DNA of 64,000 nucleotides from Micromonosporaceae bacterium KJ-029 (GTDB lineage: Bacteria > Actinomycetota > Actinomycetes > Mycobacteriales > Micromonosporaceae): the NCBI GenBank assembly GCA_005402585.1, contig BIFP01000068.1, positions 124,001 through 188,000 on the forward strand, in the 5' to 3' direction. Below the pieces are notes generated by a model. It saw nothing but the letters and a program-made list of their open reading frames with translations. It was not told where the DNA came from and did not search any database. The translations under genes and the position numbers were made by a program. Positions 42,763 through 51,304 of this stretch are shown here, in pieces. Numbering within the stretch: the first letter of the stretch is position 1; every line of letters starts with the position of its first letter.

Positions 42763-44601
42763 GTGGCGACGATCGGCACCCCGACCCGCTCGGCCGCGAC
42801 CCGGTCCGCGCCTACCGATGGTCAATCAACCCGCATCCGGCGACCGGTCCGGCGCGAGACACCACAGTGGCGGCTCGGCGACCGGTGGCGGGCGTACCGT
42901 CCCCGCGCAGGCCAGGTCGTCGCCGCGCAGGTGGCGCTGGCAGTGCTGGTCGCCGCGCTGGGCCGGGGCACGCTGGCGACGCTGACCGCGGCCCTGCTGG
43001 CGGCAGCGCTGCTGGCCCTGGCCGGGTGCCGGGTCCGCCAGCGGTGGCTCTACGAGTGGCTGGGCCTCGGACTGGGCTACCTCCTCCGGCGGCGGACGAT
43101 CGCGCCGGACGCCGGACGGATGGCCCTGCTCGACCTGGTGGACCCGGATGCCGCGGTCCGTCCCGTCGAACTGGCCGGGTCCTCGGCCGCGGTGCTGGAC
43201 GACGCGGGTGGCATGGTGGCGCTGCTGGAGATCGGCGACCCGGCCGACCTGCTCGGCGACGGCGCGCACCCGCTGCCGTCTCCCGTATCGCTGCTGCCGG
43301 CGAGCACCGGCCAGATGCCCCCGGTACGCGTCCAGCTCGTGCTGGCCGGTGCGGCGGCTCCGGCAGTCGGTGCCGGCAGCGGCCCGGCGGCCACCTCGTA
43401 CCGGCAGCTCACCGACGGACGGCTGGCCGGCTGGGAACGGACCGTGGTGGCGGTACGGGTGTCACGGGTGGAGGGCTGGTCGGAGGAGGCGCTGCGACGC
43501 GCCCTCGCCGGCACCGTACGCCGGATCGTCCGGCGGCTGCGGCCGCTGGCCGTCCGTCCGCTCGGCGAACAGGCGGCGCTGCGGGTGCTCGCCGAGTTCG
43601 CCCATCACGACGGGCGAGCGGTCCGGGAATCCTGGCAGATCGTCCGGTCCGGCGGGCTGCTGCAGACCACCTTCCGGCTTCGCCGGTGGCCGACCGCGGA
43701 CGCCGTCCGTCAGCTGGTGCCCCGGCTGCTGAGCCTGCCGGCGACCGCGACCACGGTGTCGCTGCACGCCGAGGCGGACGTACCGGCACCAGCCGGGCTG
43801 ACCGTACGCCTGAGCGCGGCTACCCCGGCGGAGCTGTCGGCCGCCGCCCAGGCGTTGCGTCACACGCTGGCCGCGGGCGGCGGTGCGGTCGAGCGGCTCG
43901 ACGGCGCGCACCTGGCCGGTCTCGCCGGCACCCTGCCGCTGGCCCTGCCCGGCGCGAGCCCGCCACCCACGCGTGGCGACCTGGAACTGCCGTACGGCTC
44001 GGCCGGGCTGATGGTGGGCGTCAACCGGCACGGCAACGCCGTCACCGTCCGGCTGTTCCGGCCGGAGAGCACCCGGGTGATGCTCGTCGGCGGGGTACGC
44101 GCCGCCCAACTGGTCACCATGCGTGCGATGGCGCTCGGCGCCCGCGTGGTCGTTCAGACGGCCCGACCGGCCGCCTGGGAGCCGTTCGTCCGCGGCGTCG
44201 GCCGGCCGGGCGGGACGATCCCCCTGGTGCCACCGGGGCGGCCGGTGCAGGGCGAGCCGGCGACGCCACTGGCCCCGCTGCTCGTGGTGCTGGATGCGCC
44301 AGCCCCGCCCGCCGGGCCGCGCCCGGGGGCCGCATGGCAGGCCACGCTGCTCGTACGCGACGAGTTGACCCCGGCCGACGCGGACGCGCTGGGCCGGGCC
44401 GACCTGGCGGTGTTGCAGCCGTTGCGCCGGGCGGAGGCGGCGGTCGCGGGGGCCGCGCTGGGGCTCGGCGACTCCGCGGAGTGGCTGACCCGGATCCGGC
44501 ACGACATGGTGGCGGTGGTGAATCGGCGCGCCCTGCGCTGGGCGCTGCTGGCCTGCACCCCGATCGAGGCGCAACTGATCGGCCGTCCGGTTCGGAGCTG
44601 A
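42763..44601 (+). CDS. eccE: type VII secretion protein EccE
   Basis: A 612-residue membrane protein with two N-terminal transmembrane helices (about residues 48-65 and 69-88), then a long Ala/Arg-rich cytoplasmic region with the EccE pattern (RQRWLYEWLGLGLGYLLRRR just after the helices). EccE is the outer-edge subunit of the ESX membrane complex. The GTG at 42763 has GGAGG five bases upstream. No eccB, eccC or eccD lies in this window, so the membrane complex must be completed elsewhere. Confidence 0.8.
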   Translation: MATIGTPTRSAATRSAPTDGQSTRIRRPVRRETPQWRLGDRWRAYRPRAGQVVAAQVALAVLVAALGRGTLATLTAALLAAALLALAGCRVRQRWLYEWLGLGLGYLLRRRTIAPDAGRMALLDLVDPDAAVRPVELAGSSAAVLDDAGGMVALLEIGDPADLLGDGAHPLPSPVSLLPASTGQMPPVRVQLVLAGAAAPAVGAGSGPAATSYRQLTDGRLAGWERTVVAVRVSRVEGWSEEALRRALAGTVRRIVRRLRPLAVRPLGEQAALRVLAEFAHHDGRAVRESWQIVRSGGLLQTTFRLRRWPTADAVRQLVPRLLSLPATATTVSLHAEADVPAPAGLTVRLSAATPAELSAAAQALRHTLAAGGGAVERLDGAHLAGLAGTLPLALPGASPPPTRGDLELPYGSAGLMVGVNRHGNAVTVRLFRPESTRVMLVGGVRAAQLVTMRAMALGARVVVQTARPAAWEPFVRGVGRPGGTIPLVPPGRPVQGEPATPLAPLLVVLDAPAPPAGPRPGAAWQATLLVRDELTPADADALGRADLAVLQPLRRAEAAVAGAALGLGDSAEWLTRIRHDMVAVVNRRALRWALLACTPIEAQLIGRPVRS

Positions 44602-44694
44602 GAGACGGAGCAGACCCGACCGGCGACGGAGGTGCTCCGACGTGGATGATCTCGCGGGTTCCGCCCACGCGCCGGCCATGGCACCATGCCCGCC

Positions 44695-45081
44695 ATGGGT
44701 TTTCTGAAAGGTCTACTGATCCGGGTCGGCGCCACGGCGGTGGCCTTCTGGCTGGCCACGCTGGTCATCCCCGGCATCTCCCTGCACGCGGACACGGTCA
44801 CCGACACGGTGCTCACGTTGATCCTCGTCGCGATCATCTTCGGCGTGGTCAACGCCGTGCTCCAGCCGATCATCAAGGTCGTCGGCTGTGGCTTCTACCT
44901 GCTCACCCTCGGCCTGATCGCGCTGGTGGTCAACGGCCTGCTCTTCCTGCTCACCGGCTGGATCGCGGACCAGGTGGGGCTGCCCTTCGACGTTGACGGT
45001 TTCTGGCCGGCGGCGGTGCTGGGCGCGCTCTTCGTCGGCGTCGTCACCTGGATCCTCGGCGCCATCCTCGACCGAGACTGA
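44695..45081 (+). CDS. phage holin family (PF04020-type) membrane protein
   Basis: A 128-residue membrane protein with four hydrophobic segments, matching the Phage_holin_4_2 family: FLKGLLIRVGATAVAFWLAT, VLTLILVAIIFGVVNAVL, LGLIALVVNGLLFLLTGW and a last segment before the DRD end. Despite the name, most members are chromosomal proteins of unknown role. The start is uncertain between the ATG at 44695 and an ATG at 44686; no ribosome site is obvious. Confidence 0.8.
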   Translation: MGFLKGLLIRVGATAVAFWLATLVIPGISLHADTVTDTVLTLILVAIIFGVVNAVLQPIIKVVGCGFYLLTLGLIALVVNGLLFLLTGWIADQVGLPFDVDGFWPAAVLGALFVGVVTWILGAILDRD

Positions 45082-45114
45082 CCCCGGCCCCGCGTCCCGC
45101 CACCCGACCCCTTC

Positions 45115-45160
45115 GATCCTGGGTAGTTGCCGGTCCACCGGACGGTGACTACCCAGGATC
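45115..45160. repeat. GATCCTGGGTAGT palindromic repeat
   Basis: A 46-bp palindrome with perfect 13-bp arms (GATCCTGGGTAGT with ACTACCCAGGATC) and an inner GTCC/GGAC stem, 33 bp after the holin-family gene. It has the same architecture as the GATCTTGGTACG elements but a different arm sequence. Confidence 0.85.
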
Positions 45161-45232
45161 CGAGGGACAGTGTGGCCATATTGCGGGAATTGGCTGCTGA
45201 GCCGGACGGGTGGGCGGACTAGCGTCGCAAGG

Positions 45233-45730
45233 GTGTTCACCCTTACCCGTGACGACGGCTACCTGATCAGCACCGACCCGGACCGGCTCGATCTGGACCT
45301 GGTGCACACCTGGCTCTCCACCGACGCGTACTGGGCGCTGGGGCGGGACCGCGAGACGGTCGCGCGGGCGTTCGCCGGCTCCCTCGGGTTCGGCGTGTTC
45401 CGTCCGGTGGACGGCCGGCAGGTCGCCGTCGCCCGGGTGGTCACCGACCGGGCCACCTTCGCCTGGCTGTGCGACGTCTACGTCGACCGGGCCGAGCGGG
45501 GTCGCGGGCTGGGCATCTGGTTGTCCGGCGCGGTCCGCGATCACCTCGCCGCGTTGGGCGTACGCCGGATCGTGCTGGCCACCAACGACGCGCACGGGGT
45601 GTACGCGAAGGTCGGCTTCGCCCCGGTGCGGACCGACCGGTTGATGGAACTCGACCACCGTGAGCCGCCCGTGAGCCCGCTCACCGGCAAGGACCAGCAG
45701 GCCGATCCGCCCCTTACGGTAGAGGCGTGA
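45233..45730 (+). CDS. GNAT-family N-acetyltransferase
   Basis: A 165-residue GNAT protein. The acetyl-CoA-binding loop is DRAERGRGLGIWLSGAV near residues 84-100 (R/Q-x-x-G-x-G/A pattern), and the C-terminal strand GVYAKVGFAPV ends the fold. The GTG at 45233 lies at the start of conserved sequence. Its stop overlaps the rarD GTG (GTGA), so both are co-translated. The substrate is unknown. Confidence 0.83.
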   Translation: MFTLTRDDGYLISTDPDRLDLDLVHTWLSTDAYWALGRDRETVARAFAGSLGFGVFRPVDGRQVAVARVVTDRATFAWLCDVYVDRAERGRGLGIWLSGAVRDHLAALGVRRIVLATNDAHGVYAKVGFAPVRTDRLMELDHREPPVSPLTGKDQQADPPLTVEA

Positions 45731-46659
45731 CGCCGCTTCGTCTCGGATACCTCTACGGCCTCGGTGCGTACCTGCTGTGGGGGTTCTTTCCGCTCTACTT
45801 CAAGCTGCTACGCCCGACCGGACCGTTGGAGATCCTGGCCCATCGCGTGGTCTGGTCCGTCGCGTTCGTGGCCCTGCTGCTCGCCGCGATGCGCAACATC
45901 GGCTTCCTGAAGGCCCTGCGGCGCCGGCCCCGGGCGCTGGCGGGGATCGGTGCCGCCGCGGCCCTGATCGCCGTCAACTGGTTCACCTACATCTACGGCG
46001 TCAACTCCGACCGGGTGGTGGAGACCGCCCTCGGGTACTTCATCAACCCGCTGGTGGTGGTGCTGCTCGGAGTGCTGGTGCTACGCGAGCGGCTGCGCCG
46101 GGCGCAGTGGATCGCACTGGGCGTCGGTGCGCTGGCGGTGGCCGTGCTCACCGTCGACTACGGCCGGCTGCCGTACCTCGCGCTCACCCTGGCGTTCACC
46201 TTCGGCGGGTACAGCCTGGTGAAGAAGCGGCTCGCCCTGCCCGCCGCAGAGGGCCTGTTCGTCGAGTCGGCCGTGCTGTCGCTGCCCGCGCTGGCCTTCC
46301 TCGGCTGGCTCATGGCCACCGGTGACGCCACGTTCGGGCACGTCTCGGCCGGGCACACCGTGCTGCTGGTGCTGGCCGGCGCACTGACCGCCGTCCCGCT
46401 GTTGCTCTTCGCCGGGGCCGCCAACCGACTCCCGCTGACCTCCCTGGGCATGCTCCAGTACGTGGCGCCGATCCTCCAGCTCGGCTGCGCGGTGCTGGTC
46501 TTCCACGAGCCGATGCCCCCGGCCCGCCTGGCCGGCTTCGTCCTGGTCTGGCTCGCCCTGATCGTCTTCACCGTCGACGCCCTCCGCCACGCCCGGCAGA
46601 CTCGTCGCTCGCGCCCGGCCACCGCGCCGTCCCCGGTCGCCGTCCAGGCCGCCCGCTGA
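45727..46659 (+). CDS. rarD: EamA-family transporter RarD
   Basis: A 310-residue membrane protein with ten hydrophobic segments arranged as two EamA repeats. The first segments, LYGLGAYLLWGFFPLYFKLL and LAHRVVWSVAFVALLLAA, are typical of RarD. These proteins are drug/metabolite-superfamily exporters of uncertain substrate. It is co-translated with the GNAT gene through a four-base overlap. Confidence 0.87.
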   Translation: MTPLRLGYLYGLGAYLLWGFFPLYFKLLRPTGPLEILAHRVVWSVAFVALLLAAMRNIGFLKALRRRPRALAGIGAAAALIAVNWFTYIYGVNSDRVVETALGYFINPLVVVLLGVLVLRERLRRAQWIALGVGALAVAVLTVDYGRLPYLALTLAFTFGGYSLVKKRLALPAAEGLFVESAVLSLPALAFLGWLMATGDATFGHVSAGHTVLLVLAGALTAVPLLLFAGAANRLPLTSLGMLQYVAPILQLGCAVLVFHEPMPPARLAGFVLVWLALIVFTVDALRHARQTRRSRPATAPSPVAVQAAR

Positions 46660-46687
46660 GGTCGAGCCCCTGGCCGCCGGTCAGCGG

Positions 46688-47380
46688 TCAGCGGACGTCG
46701 TAGGCGAGGACCGGGGTGCCGTCGGCGCGGAGCAGTTCCAGGCGGACGAGTTCGGCGTTGGTGAACCGGGTCGCGCCGGTGATTCGCAGGTCGTCGCCGG
46801 GAGCCGCCCGCCAGGAGCCGATCTGCTCCTTCGTGCCGTCCGCCGCGTGCGCCACCAGTAGGAAGGCGTGCGCCTGAGCGTAGCCGGCCCGCTCGTCGTA
46901 CCCGCAGTGCATGGTCACCTGGGTGCCCCAGTCGGTACCGGTCAACCCGATCTCGGCGTGCACCGGCACCGTCCCGGCCACCGGCTCCATCTCGACCATC
47001 CGCACCTGGGCCACCGGCGACGTGCCGGGCTGGCCGGGCAGCGTCATCGCCACGCCGAAGCCGACGACCAGGGCGAACGCGGCCGCAGCCAGGCCGGTGA
47101 CCGCGTACCGCAGCCGGTTTGCCTGCCGCTCGCGGCGCCGGCGCTCCCGCGCGGCGTCGAGCAGCTCGGGCACCCGGGGGTTCTCCGGCGCCGGGAGGAA
47201 CTGCTCCAGGCTGGCCGGGTCCAGCCGGCCGAGCAGGCCGGGCAGGACGGCGATCTCGGACACCGACTGCTGGCAGGCGGGGCAGTCGACGAGGTGCCGC
47301 TCATAGGCCGCGCGGTCTGCGGGAGCCAGGGCGCCCAGCACGTACGCGCCATCGTCGTACGCGAACTCGCAGCGATTCAT
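46688..47380 (-). CDS. zinc-type anti-sigma factor
   Basis: A 230-residue membrane anti-sigma factor. The N-terminal ZAS domain has H29-x3-C33-x2-C36 (HLVDCPAC), a zinc-binding motif used to hold ECF sigma factors. One transmembrane helix is near residues 85-105 and a RskA-like C-terminal domain lies outside the cell. The ATG at 47380 overlaps the sigma gene stop by four bases, the classic sigma/anti-sigma coupling. It resembles the SigL/RslA and SigK/RskA pairs. Confidence 0.9.
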   Translation of the reverse strand: MNRCEFAYDDGAYVLGALAPADRAAYERHLVDCPACQQSVSEIAVLPGLLGRLDPASLEQFLPAPENPRVPELLDAARERRRRERQANRLRYAVTGLAAAAFALVVGFGVAMTLPGQPGTSPVAQVRMVEMEPVAGTVPVHAEIGLTGTDWGTQVTMHCGYDERAGYAQAHAFLLVAHAADGTKEQIGSWRAAPGDDLRITGATRFTNAELVRLELLRADGTPVLAYDVR

Positions 47381-47955
47381 CCGGTCACCCCCATCTCGGC
47401 CAGGACCAACCGTAGTGAGCGCAACGCGTAGTGGGTGCGGGACTTGACCGTGCCCGGTGGCACGCCCAGTCGGGACGCCGCCTCCGCGACCGACCGCCCC
47501 TGGTAGAAGCACTCGACCAGCACGTCGCGGTGCGAGGGGCTGAGCCGGTTGAGCGCCTCCGCGACCGTCCACGCCTCGACGGCGCGTTCCGTCTCGTCGA
47601 CGACCTCCGGCGGCTCGGGCAGTTCGTCGGTGTAGACCTCACCGACCCGGGTCGACCGCCGCCGCCAGGCGTCGATGGCCAGGTTGCGCGCGGTGGTGAA
47701 CAGCCAGGCGCGCACCGAGCCGCGACGCGGGTCGAGCGACTCCGGGTGGCGCCAGGCCCGCAGCAGCGTCTCCTGCACCAGGTCCTCGGCCCGTTGCCGG
47801 TCGCCGTTGACCAGCCGCAGGGCGTGCGCGTAAAGCGCCTCGCCATGCTCGTCGTGCAGGGCGCGCAACAGGTGGGCATCGTGGTCGCTGATGGTTCTCT
47901 CCTCGCTCTCGGCGCGAGCGGGCGCGGCGTTACGGAGGGAGATACGTGCGGTCAC
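47377..47955 (-). CDS. ECF RNA polymerase sigma factor
   Basis: A 192-residue ECF sigma factor. Region 2 includes RAEDLVQETLLRAWRHP and RAWLFTTARNLAIDAWRRR; region 4 includes LSPSHRDVLVECFYQGRSVAEAASRLGVPPGTVKSR. It resembles SigL/SigK. The GTG at 47955 gives a short N-terminal extension; a later start is possible but no good one was seen. It is divergent from phoX across two PHO-box-like repeats and coupled to its anti-sigma factor. Confidence 0.9.
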   Translation of the reverse strand: MTARISLRNAAPARAESEERTISDHDAHLLRALHDEHGEALYAHALRLVNGDRQRAEDLVQETLLRAWRHPESLDPRRGSVRAWLFTTARNLAIDAWRRRSTRVGEVYTDELPEPPEVVDETERAVEAWTVAEALNRLSPSHRDVLVECFYQGRSVAEAASRLGVPPGTVKSRTHYALRSLRLVLAEMGVTG

Positions 47956-47963
47956 GTCGATCG

Positions 47964-47985
47964 GTTCAGTCCCAGCTCAAACCCG
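47964..47985. promoter_or_regulatory. PHO-box-like direct repeat, pair 1
   Basis: Two adjacent 11-bp units, GTTCAGTCCCA and GCTCAAACCCG, matching the GTTCANNNNNN pattern of actinobacterial PhoP sites. They lie in the sigma/phoX divergent spacer. Confidence 0.5.
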
Positions 47986-48001
47986 GGATTCCCGACGCGG
48001 A

Positions 48002-48023
48002 GTTCACCGCTGGTTCACATCGA
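48002..48023. promoter_or_regulatory. PHO-box-like direct repeat, pair 2
   Basis: Two adjacent 11-bp units, GTTCACCGCTG and GTTCACATCGA, a good match to the PhoP direct-repeat unit. They start 38 bp after pair 1 and about 96 bp before the phoX ATG. Confidence 0.65.
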
Positions 48024-48118
48024 CGCCGACCCACGCTCACCGCGCCCTCCTAGCGTCCGGCAAGTACGGCGTCGGTGAGCTGCACCGGCGTGCACCGACC
48101 CTCAGGAGGCTCCTCCCC

Positions 48119-50245
48119 ATGAGCGACCGTCCCCGGCTGCTCCCGCTGCTGAGCACGCCCCGCCATGGCAGCCGCGACGCCATGACCTGTCTCTACCGCT
48201 GCGCCAACGCGTGTGACCACCCGGTTCCCAACACCTCCGACAACGAGTACTTCGGTGACCTGGTGAACGCCGAGGTCTCCCGCCGCGGCGTGGTCCGCGC
48301 CGGGGCGGTCGGCGCACTGGTACTCGGGTTCGGCGGTGCGGCCGGCGCGCTGGCGGGCACCGGCGCGGCCGCCGCAGCGCCGAGTTCCTCCCCGGTGGTG
48401 CCCGAGGCCACCGCGTTCAACGCCGCTGGCCGTGGCGTCGGCAACGGCGCGCTGACCTTCAAGCCGATCCCGCCGAACACTCTGGACACCTTCGTCGTGC
48501 CCAACGGGTACGACCACGCCGTGGTGATCCGCTGGGGCGACCCGGTGGTGCCGGGCGCGCCGGCGTTCAACCTGCACCGGCAGACCGCCGCCGCGCAGGC
48601 CAAGCAGTTCGGCTACAACAACGACTTCGTCGGTGTGCTGCCGCTGGACAAGGGCGGCAAGCGGGCGCTGCTCGTGGTCAACCACGAGTACACCAACGAG
48701 AACCTGATGTTCCCCGGCTTCACCAGCCAGGACGCGCTCACCGTCGAGCAGGTGGAGGTGGCGATGGCGGCGCACGGCATGTCAGTGGTGGAACTCGAGC
48801 GGGTGGCCGGCACCGGCCAGTGGCGGCCCGTCAGCTCGGGCCGCCGCCCGTACAACCGCCGGGTCGACGCGCTGAGCAGCACCTTCGACCTGACCGGCCC
48901 GGTCGCCGGCTCCGACTTTGTGAAGACCGCCGCCGACCCGAAGGGCCGCACGGTCATCGGCACGCTGAACAACTGCGCCGGTGGCGTGACCCCCTGGGGC
49001 ACCGTGCTCTCCGGCGAGGAGAACTTCAACCAGTACTTCGTCGGCGGCGACGCCGCGCCGGAGGCGGACAAGCCCCGGCTGGCCCGCTACGGCATCAGCA
49101 CCTCTGCCCGCTACCCGAGTGACAGCCGCAAGTGGGACCGGGCAGCCGCCCGCTTCGACCTCGCCAAGCACCCGAACGAGGCCAACCGGCACGGCTGGAT
49201 CGTCGAGATCGACCCGTACGACCCGGAGAGCCGGCCGCGCAAGCACACCGCGATGGGCCGGTTCAAGCACGAGGGCGCGAACGTCATCGTCGCCAAGAGC
49301 GGGCACGTGGTCGCGTACATGGGCGACGACGAGCGCTTCGACTACCTCTACAAGTTCGTCTCGGACAAGAAGTTCATGAAGGGCAACTCCTGGGTCGCCC
49401 GCAAGCACAACCTGACGCTGCTGGAGTCCGGCACCCTGTACGTCGCCAAGCTCGACCAGACCAGCGCCGACGAGATCGACGGCTCCGGCAAGCTGCCCAG
49501 CGACGGCGCCTTCAACGGCAAGGGCCGCTGGATCAAGCTGGTCAGCGGTAACCGCTCGTACGTGGACGGGATGACCGCCGCCGAGGTGCTCACCTTCACC
49601 CGCTTCGCCGGCGACAAGATCGGGGCGACCAAGATGGACCGCCCGGAGGACGTCGAGCCGAGCCTGCACACCGGCAAGGTGTACGTGGCGCTGACCAACA
49701 ACACCAACCGGGGCGTCGGCAGCAACCCGAAGCCGGACGAGGCCAACCCGCGTACCGCCAACCGGCACGGGCAGATCCTGGAGCTGGTCGAGGACCGCGG
49801 GGACAACACCGCCGAGGGGTTCACCTGGTCGCTGCCGATCGTCTGCGGCGACCCGGCGGACCCGGCCACCTACTTCTCCGGGTACGACAAGACCAAGGTC
49901 TCGCCGATCTCCTGCCCGGACAACGTGGCCTTCGACGCCACCGGCAACCTCTGGATCTCCACTGACGGCAACGCCCTGGGCAGCAACGACGGTCTCTTCG
50001 CCACGGCGACCGAGGGGCCGGAGCGGGGCCACCTGAAGCAGTTCCTCACGGTGCCGTACGGCGCGGAGACCTGCGGCCCGTTCATCACCGGCGACAACCG
50101 TTCGCTCTTCGTCGCCGTGCAGCACCCGGGCGAGATCACCGGTGCCACGGTGGAGAACCCGGCGTCCACCTGGCCGGACGGCGACTACGCCAAGCCGGGC
50201 GTGGTGGTGACCTGGCGGCTGGACGGCGGACCGGTCGGTAGCTGA
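48119..50245 (+). CDS. phoX: PhoX-family alkaline phosphatase (DUF839), Tat-exported
   Basis: A 708-residue PhoX phosphatase releasing phosphate from organic esters outside the cell, usually with Ca and Fe cofactors. Upstream of the hydrophobic core is SRRGVVRAGAVGALVLGF, a twin-arginine signal near residues 55-72. The body shows PhoX blocks such as NNCAGGVTPWGTVLSGEENF and GRFKHEGANVIV and the C-terminal PDNVAFDATGNLWISTDGNA. The ATG at 48119 has AGGAGG upstream. PHO-box-like repeats in front suggest PhoP control by phosphate starvation. Confidence 0.92.
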   Translation: MSDRPRLLPLLSTPRHGSRDAMTCLYRCANACDHPVPNTSDNEYFGDLVNAEVSRRGVVRAGAVGALVLGFGGAAGALAGTGAAAAAPSSSPVVPEATAFNAAGRGVGNGALTFKPIPPNTLDTFVVPNGYDHAVVIRWGDPVVPGAPAFNLHRQTAAAQAKQFGYNNDFVGVLPLDKGGKRALLVVNHEYTNENLMFPGFTSQDALTVEQVEVAMAAHGMSVVELERVAGTGQWRPVSSGRRPYNRRVDALSSTFDLTGPVAGSDFVKTAADPKGRTVIGTLNNCAGGVTPWGTVLSGEENFNQYFVGGDAAPEADKPRLARYGISTSARYPSDSRKWDRAAARFDLAKHPNEANRHGWIVEIDPYDPESRPRKHTAMGRFKHEGANVIVAKSGHVVAYMGDDERFDYLYKFVSDKKFMKGNSWVARKHNLTLLESGTLYVAKLDQTSADEIDGSGKLPSDGAFNGKGRWIKLVSGNRSYVDGMTAAEVLTFTRFAGDKIGATKMDRPEDVEPSLHTGKVYVALTNNTNRGVGSNPKPDEANPRTANRHGQILELVEDRGDNTAEGFTWSLPIVCGDPADPATYFSGYDKTKVSPISCPDNVAFDATGNLWISTDGNALGSNDGLFATATEGPERGHLKQFLTVPYGAETCGPFITGDNRSLFVAVQHPGEITGATVENPASTWPDGDYAKPGVVVTWRLDGGPVGS

Positions 50246-50275
50246 CCCCGCCCCGGTATCCGCGCCGGCCGCTCC

Positions 50276-50312
50276 GCGACGGCCCTCTCCCCACCAGGGA
50301 GGGGGCCGTCGC
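50276..50312. terminator. hairpin terminator after phoX
   Basis: A 16-bp stem, GCGACGGCCCTCTCCC with GGGAGGGGGCCGTCGC, with one mismatch and a short loop, 30 bp beyond the phoX stop and 57 bp from the convergent IclR gene end. Confidence 0.85.
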
Positions 50313-50368
50313 GGTTCACCTGCTTCGGGCTCAGCCGGCTGGCGCCGCCGGTGTTCCCCTGGCCGAGG

Positions 50369-51151
50369 TCAGTTCTCGGCGGCGAGGCCGTCGGCGATCG
50401 CGCGGGCGGCGGTGAGCAGCTTCGACCGGACCACCCGGGCGGAGGTCATCATCTCGCTGGCCGGCAACGCGCAGGCCAGCACCGTCCGCCGCTCCATGTC
50501 CTTGTCCGGGCTGATCAGAACCGCGGCGCAGGCCACCCCCTGCCGGAACTGGCCCATCTCCAGCTGCATCCCGCGCCGATCCCCGGCCGCCAGGTCGACC
50601 TCGAAGGCTTCCGGGGTGGTGAGGGTGGCGCTGGTGAACGGGCGCATGCCGTACTCCCGCAGATAGCGGTGGCGCTGCTCACCGGTGAGCGTGGCGAGCA
50701 GGGCCTTGCCCAGCGCGGTCGCGTGCGCCCCCTCGTCGAACCCCGGGACGAGGTCCTCCAGGTACGGTGACCGGTTCCCCTCGGCCACGGCGGTGACCGC
50801 CACCTGGCCGCCCACGAACCGGCCGAGGTAGTGGCTCCAGCCGGTCTCCAGCGCGGCCCGGCGCAGGCTCTCCCCGACCGCCGGTGAGCCCCGGAACGCG
50901 GCGACCAGTTCGCGGTAGCGGTCGGCCACCTCCAGGCCCACGATGTACGTGCCGTCCTCCCGGCGGATCACGTAGCCCTCGTACGCGAGGGTGCGGACCA
51001 GGTGGTAGGTGGTGGCCACGGTCAGCTCGCAACGCCGGGCGATCTGTTTCACCGTCAACCCTCGCGGGGCACGACCGACCGACTCGAGCACTCGAAGCGC
51101 GCGGGAGACACTTCGGATCAGGTCCGAAGGTTCCGCCAGGGGGTCACGCAC
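50369..51151 (-). CDS. IclR-family transcriptional regulator
   Basis: A 260-residue IclR regulator with an N-terminal winged helix (LTVKQIARRCELTVATTYHLVRTL) and a C-terminal effector-binding domain (GATALGKALL-like HATALGKALLATL, then YGMRPFT). I chose the GTG at 51151 because GGAGG lies shortly upstream and homology begins with DPLAEPSDLIRSVSRALRVLE. It diverges from the MFS exporter gene 153 bp away, a common repressor/target layout. Confidence 0.87.
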   Translation of the reverse strand: MRDPLAEPSDLIRSVSRALRVLESVGRAPRGLTVKQIARRCELTVATTYHLVRTLAYEGYVIRREDGTYIVGLEVADRYRELVAAFRGSPAVGESLRRAALETGWSHYLGRFVGGQVAVTAVAEGNRSPYLEDLVPGFDEGAHATALGKALLATLTGEQRHRYLREYGMRPFTSATLTTPEAFEVDLAAGDRRGMQLEMGQFRQGVACAAVLISPDKDMERRTVLACALPASEMMTSARVVRSKLLTAARAIADGLAAEN

Positions 51152-51304
51152 AACCACCTCCGCCACCGGGGACTTACACCATATGAAAAAGCGGCCCGCC
51201 GCGAAACGCCTGGCGGGTGACGGATCCAAGATCATCCCGCACGGGAAGTGACGTCGGCCGCACTTTGCGTCGCCGAACTGTTGCTGGCATAGGTTTGCCC
51301 CACC

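Noticed and set aside
42717..44996. 759-codon open frame overlapping eccE in another frame
   Set aside because: eccE frame has transmembrane helices, a good ribosome site and family pattern; this frame is Arg/Gly-rich and runs on into the holin-family gene.
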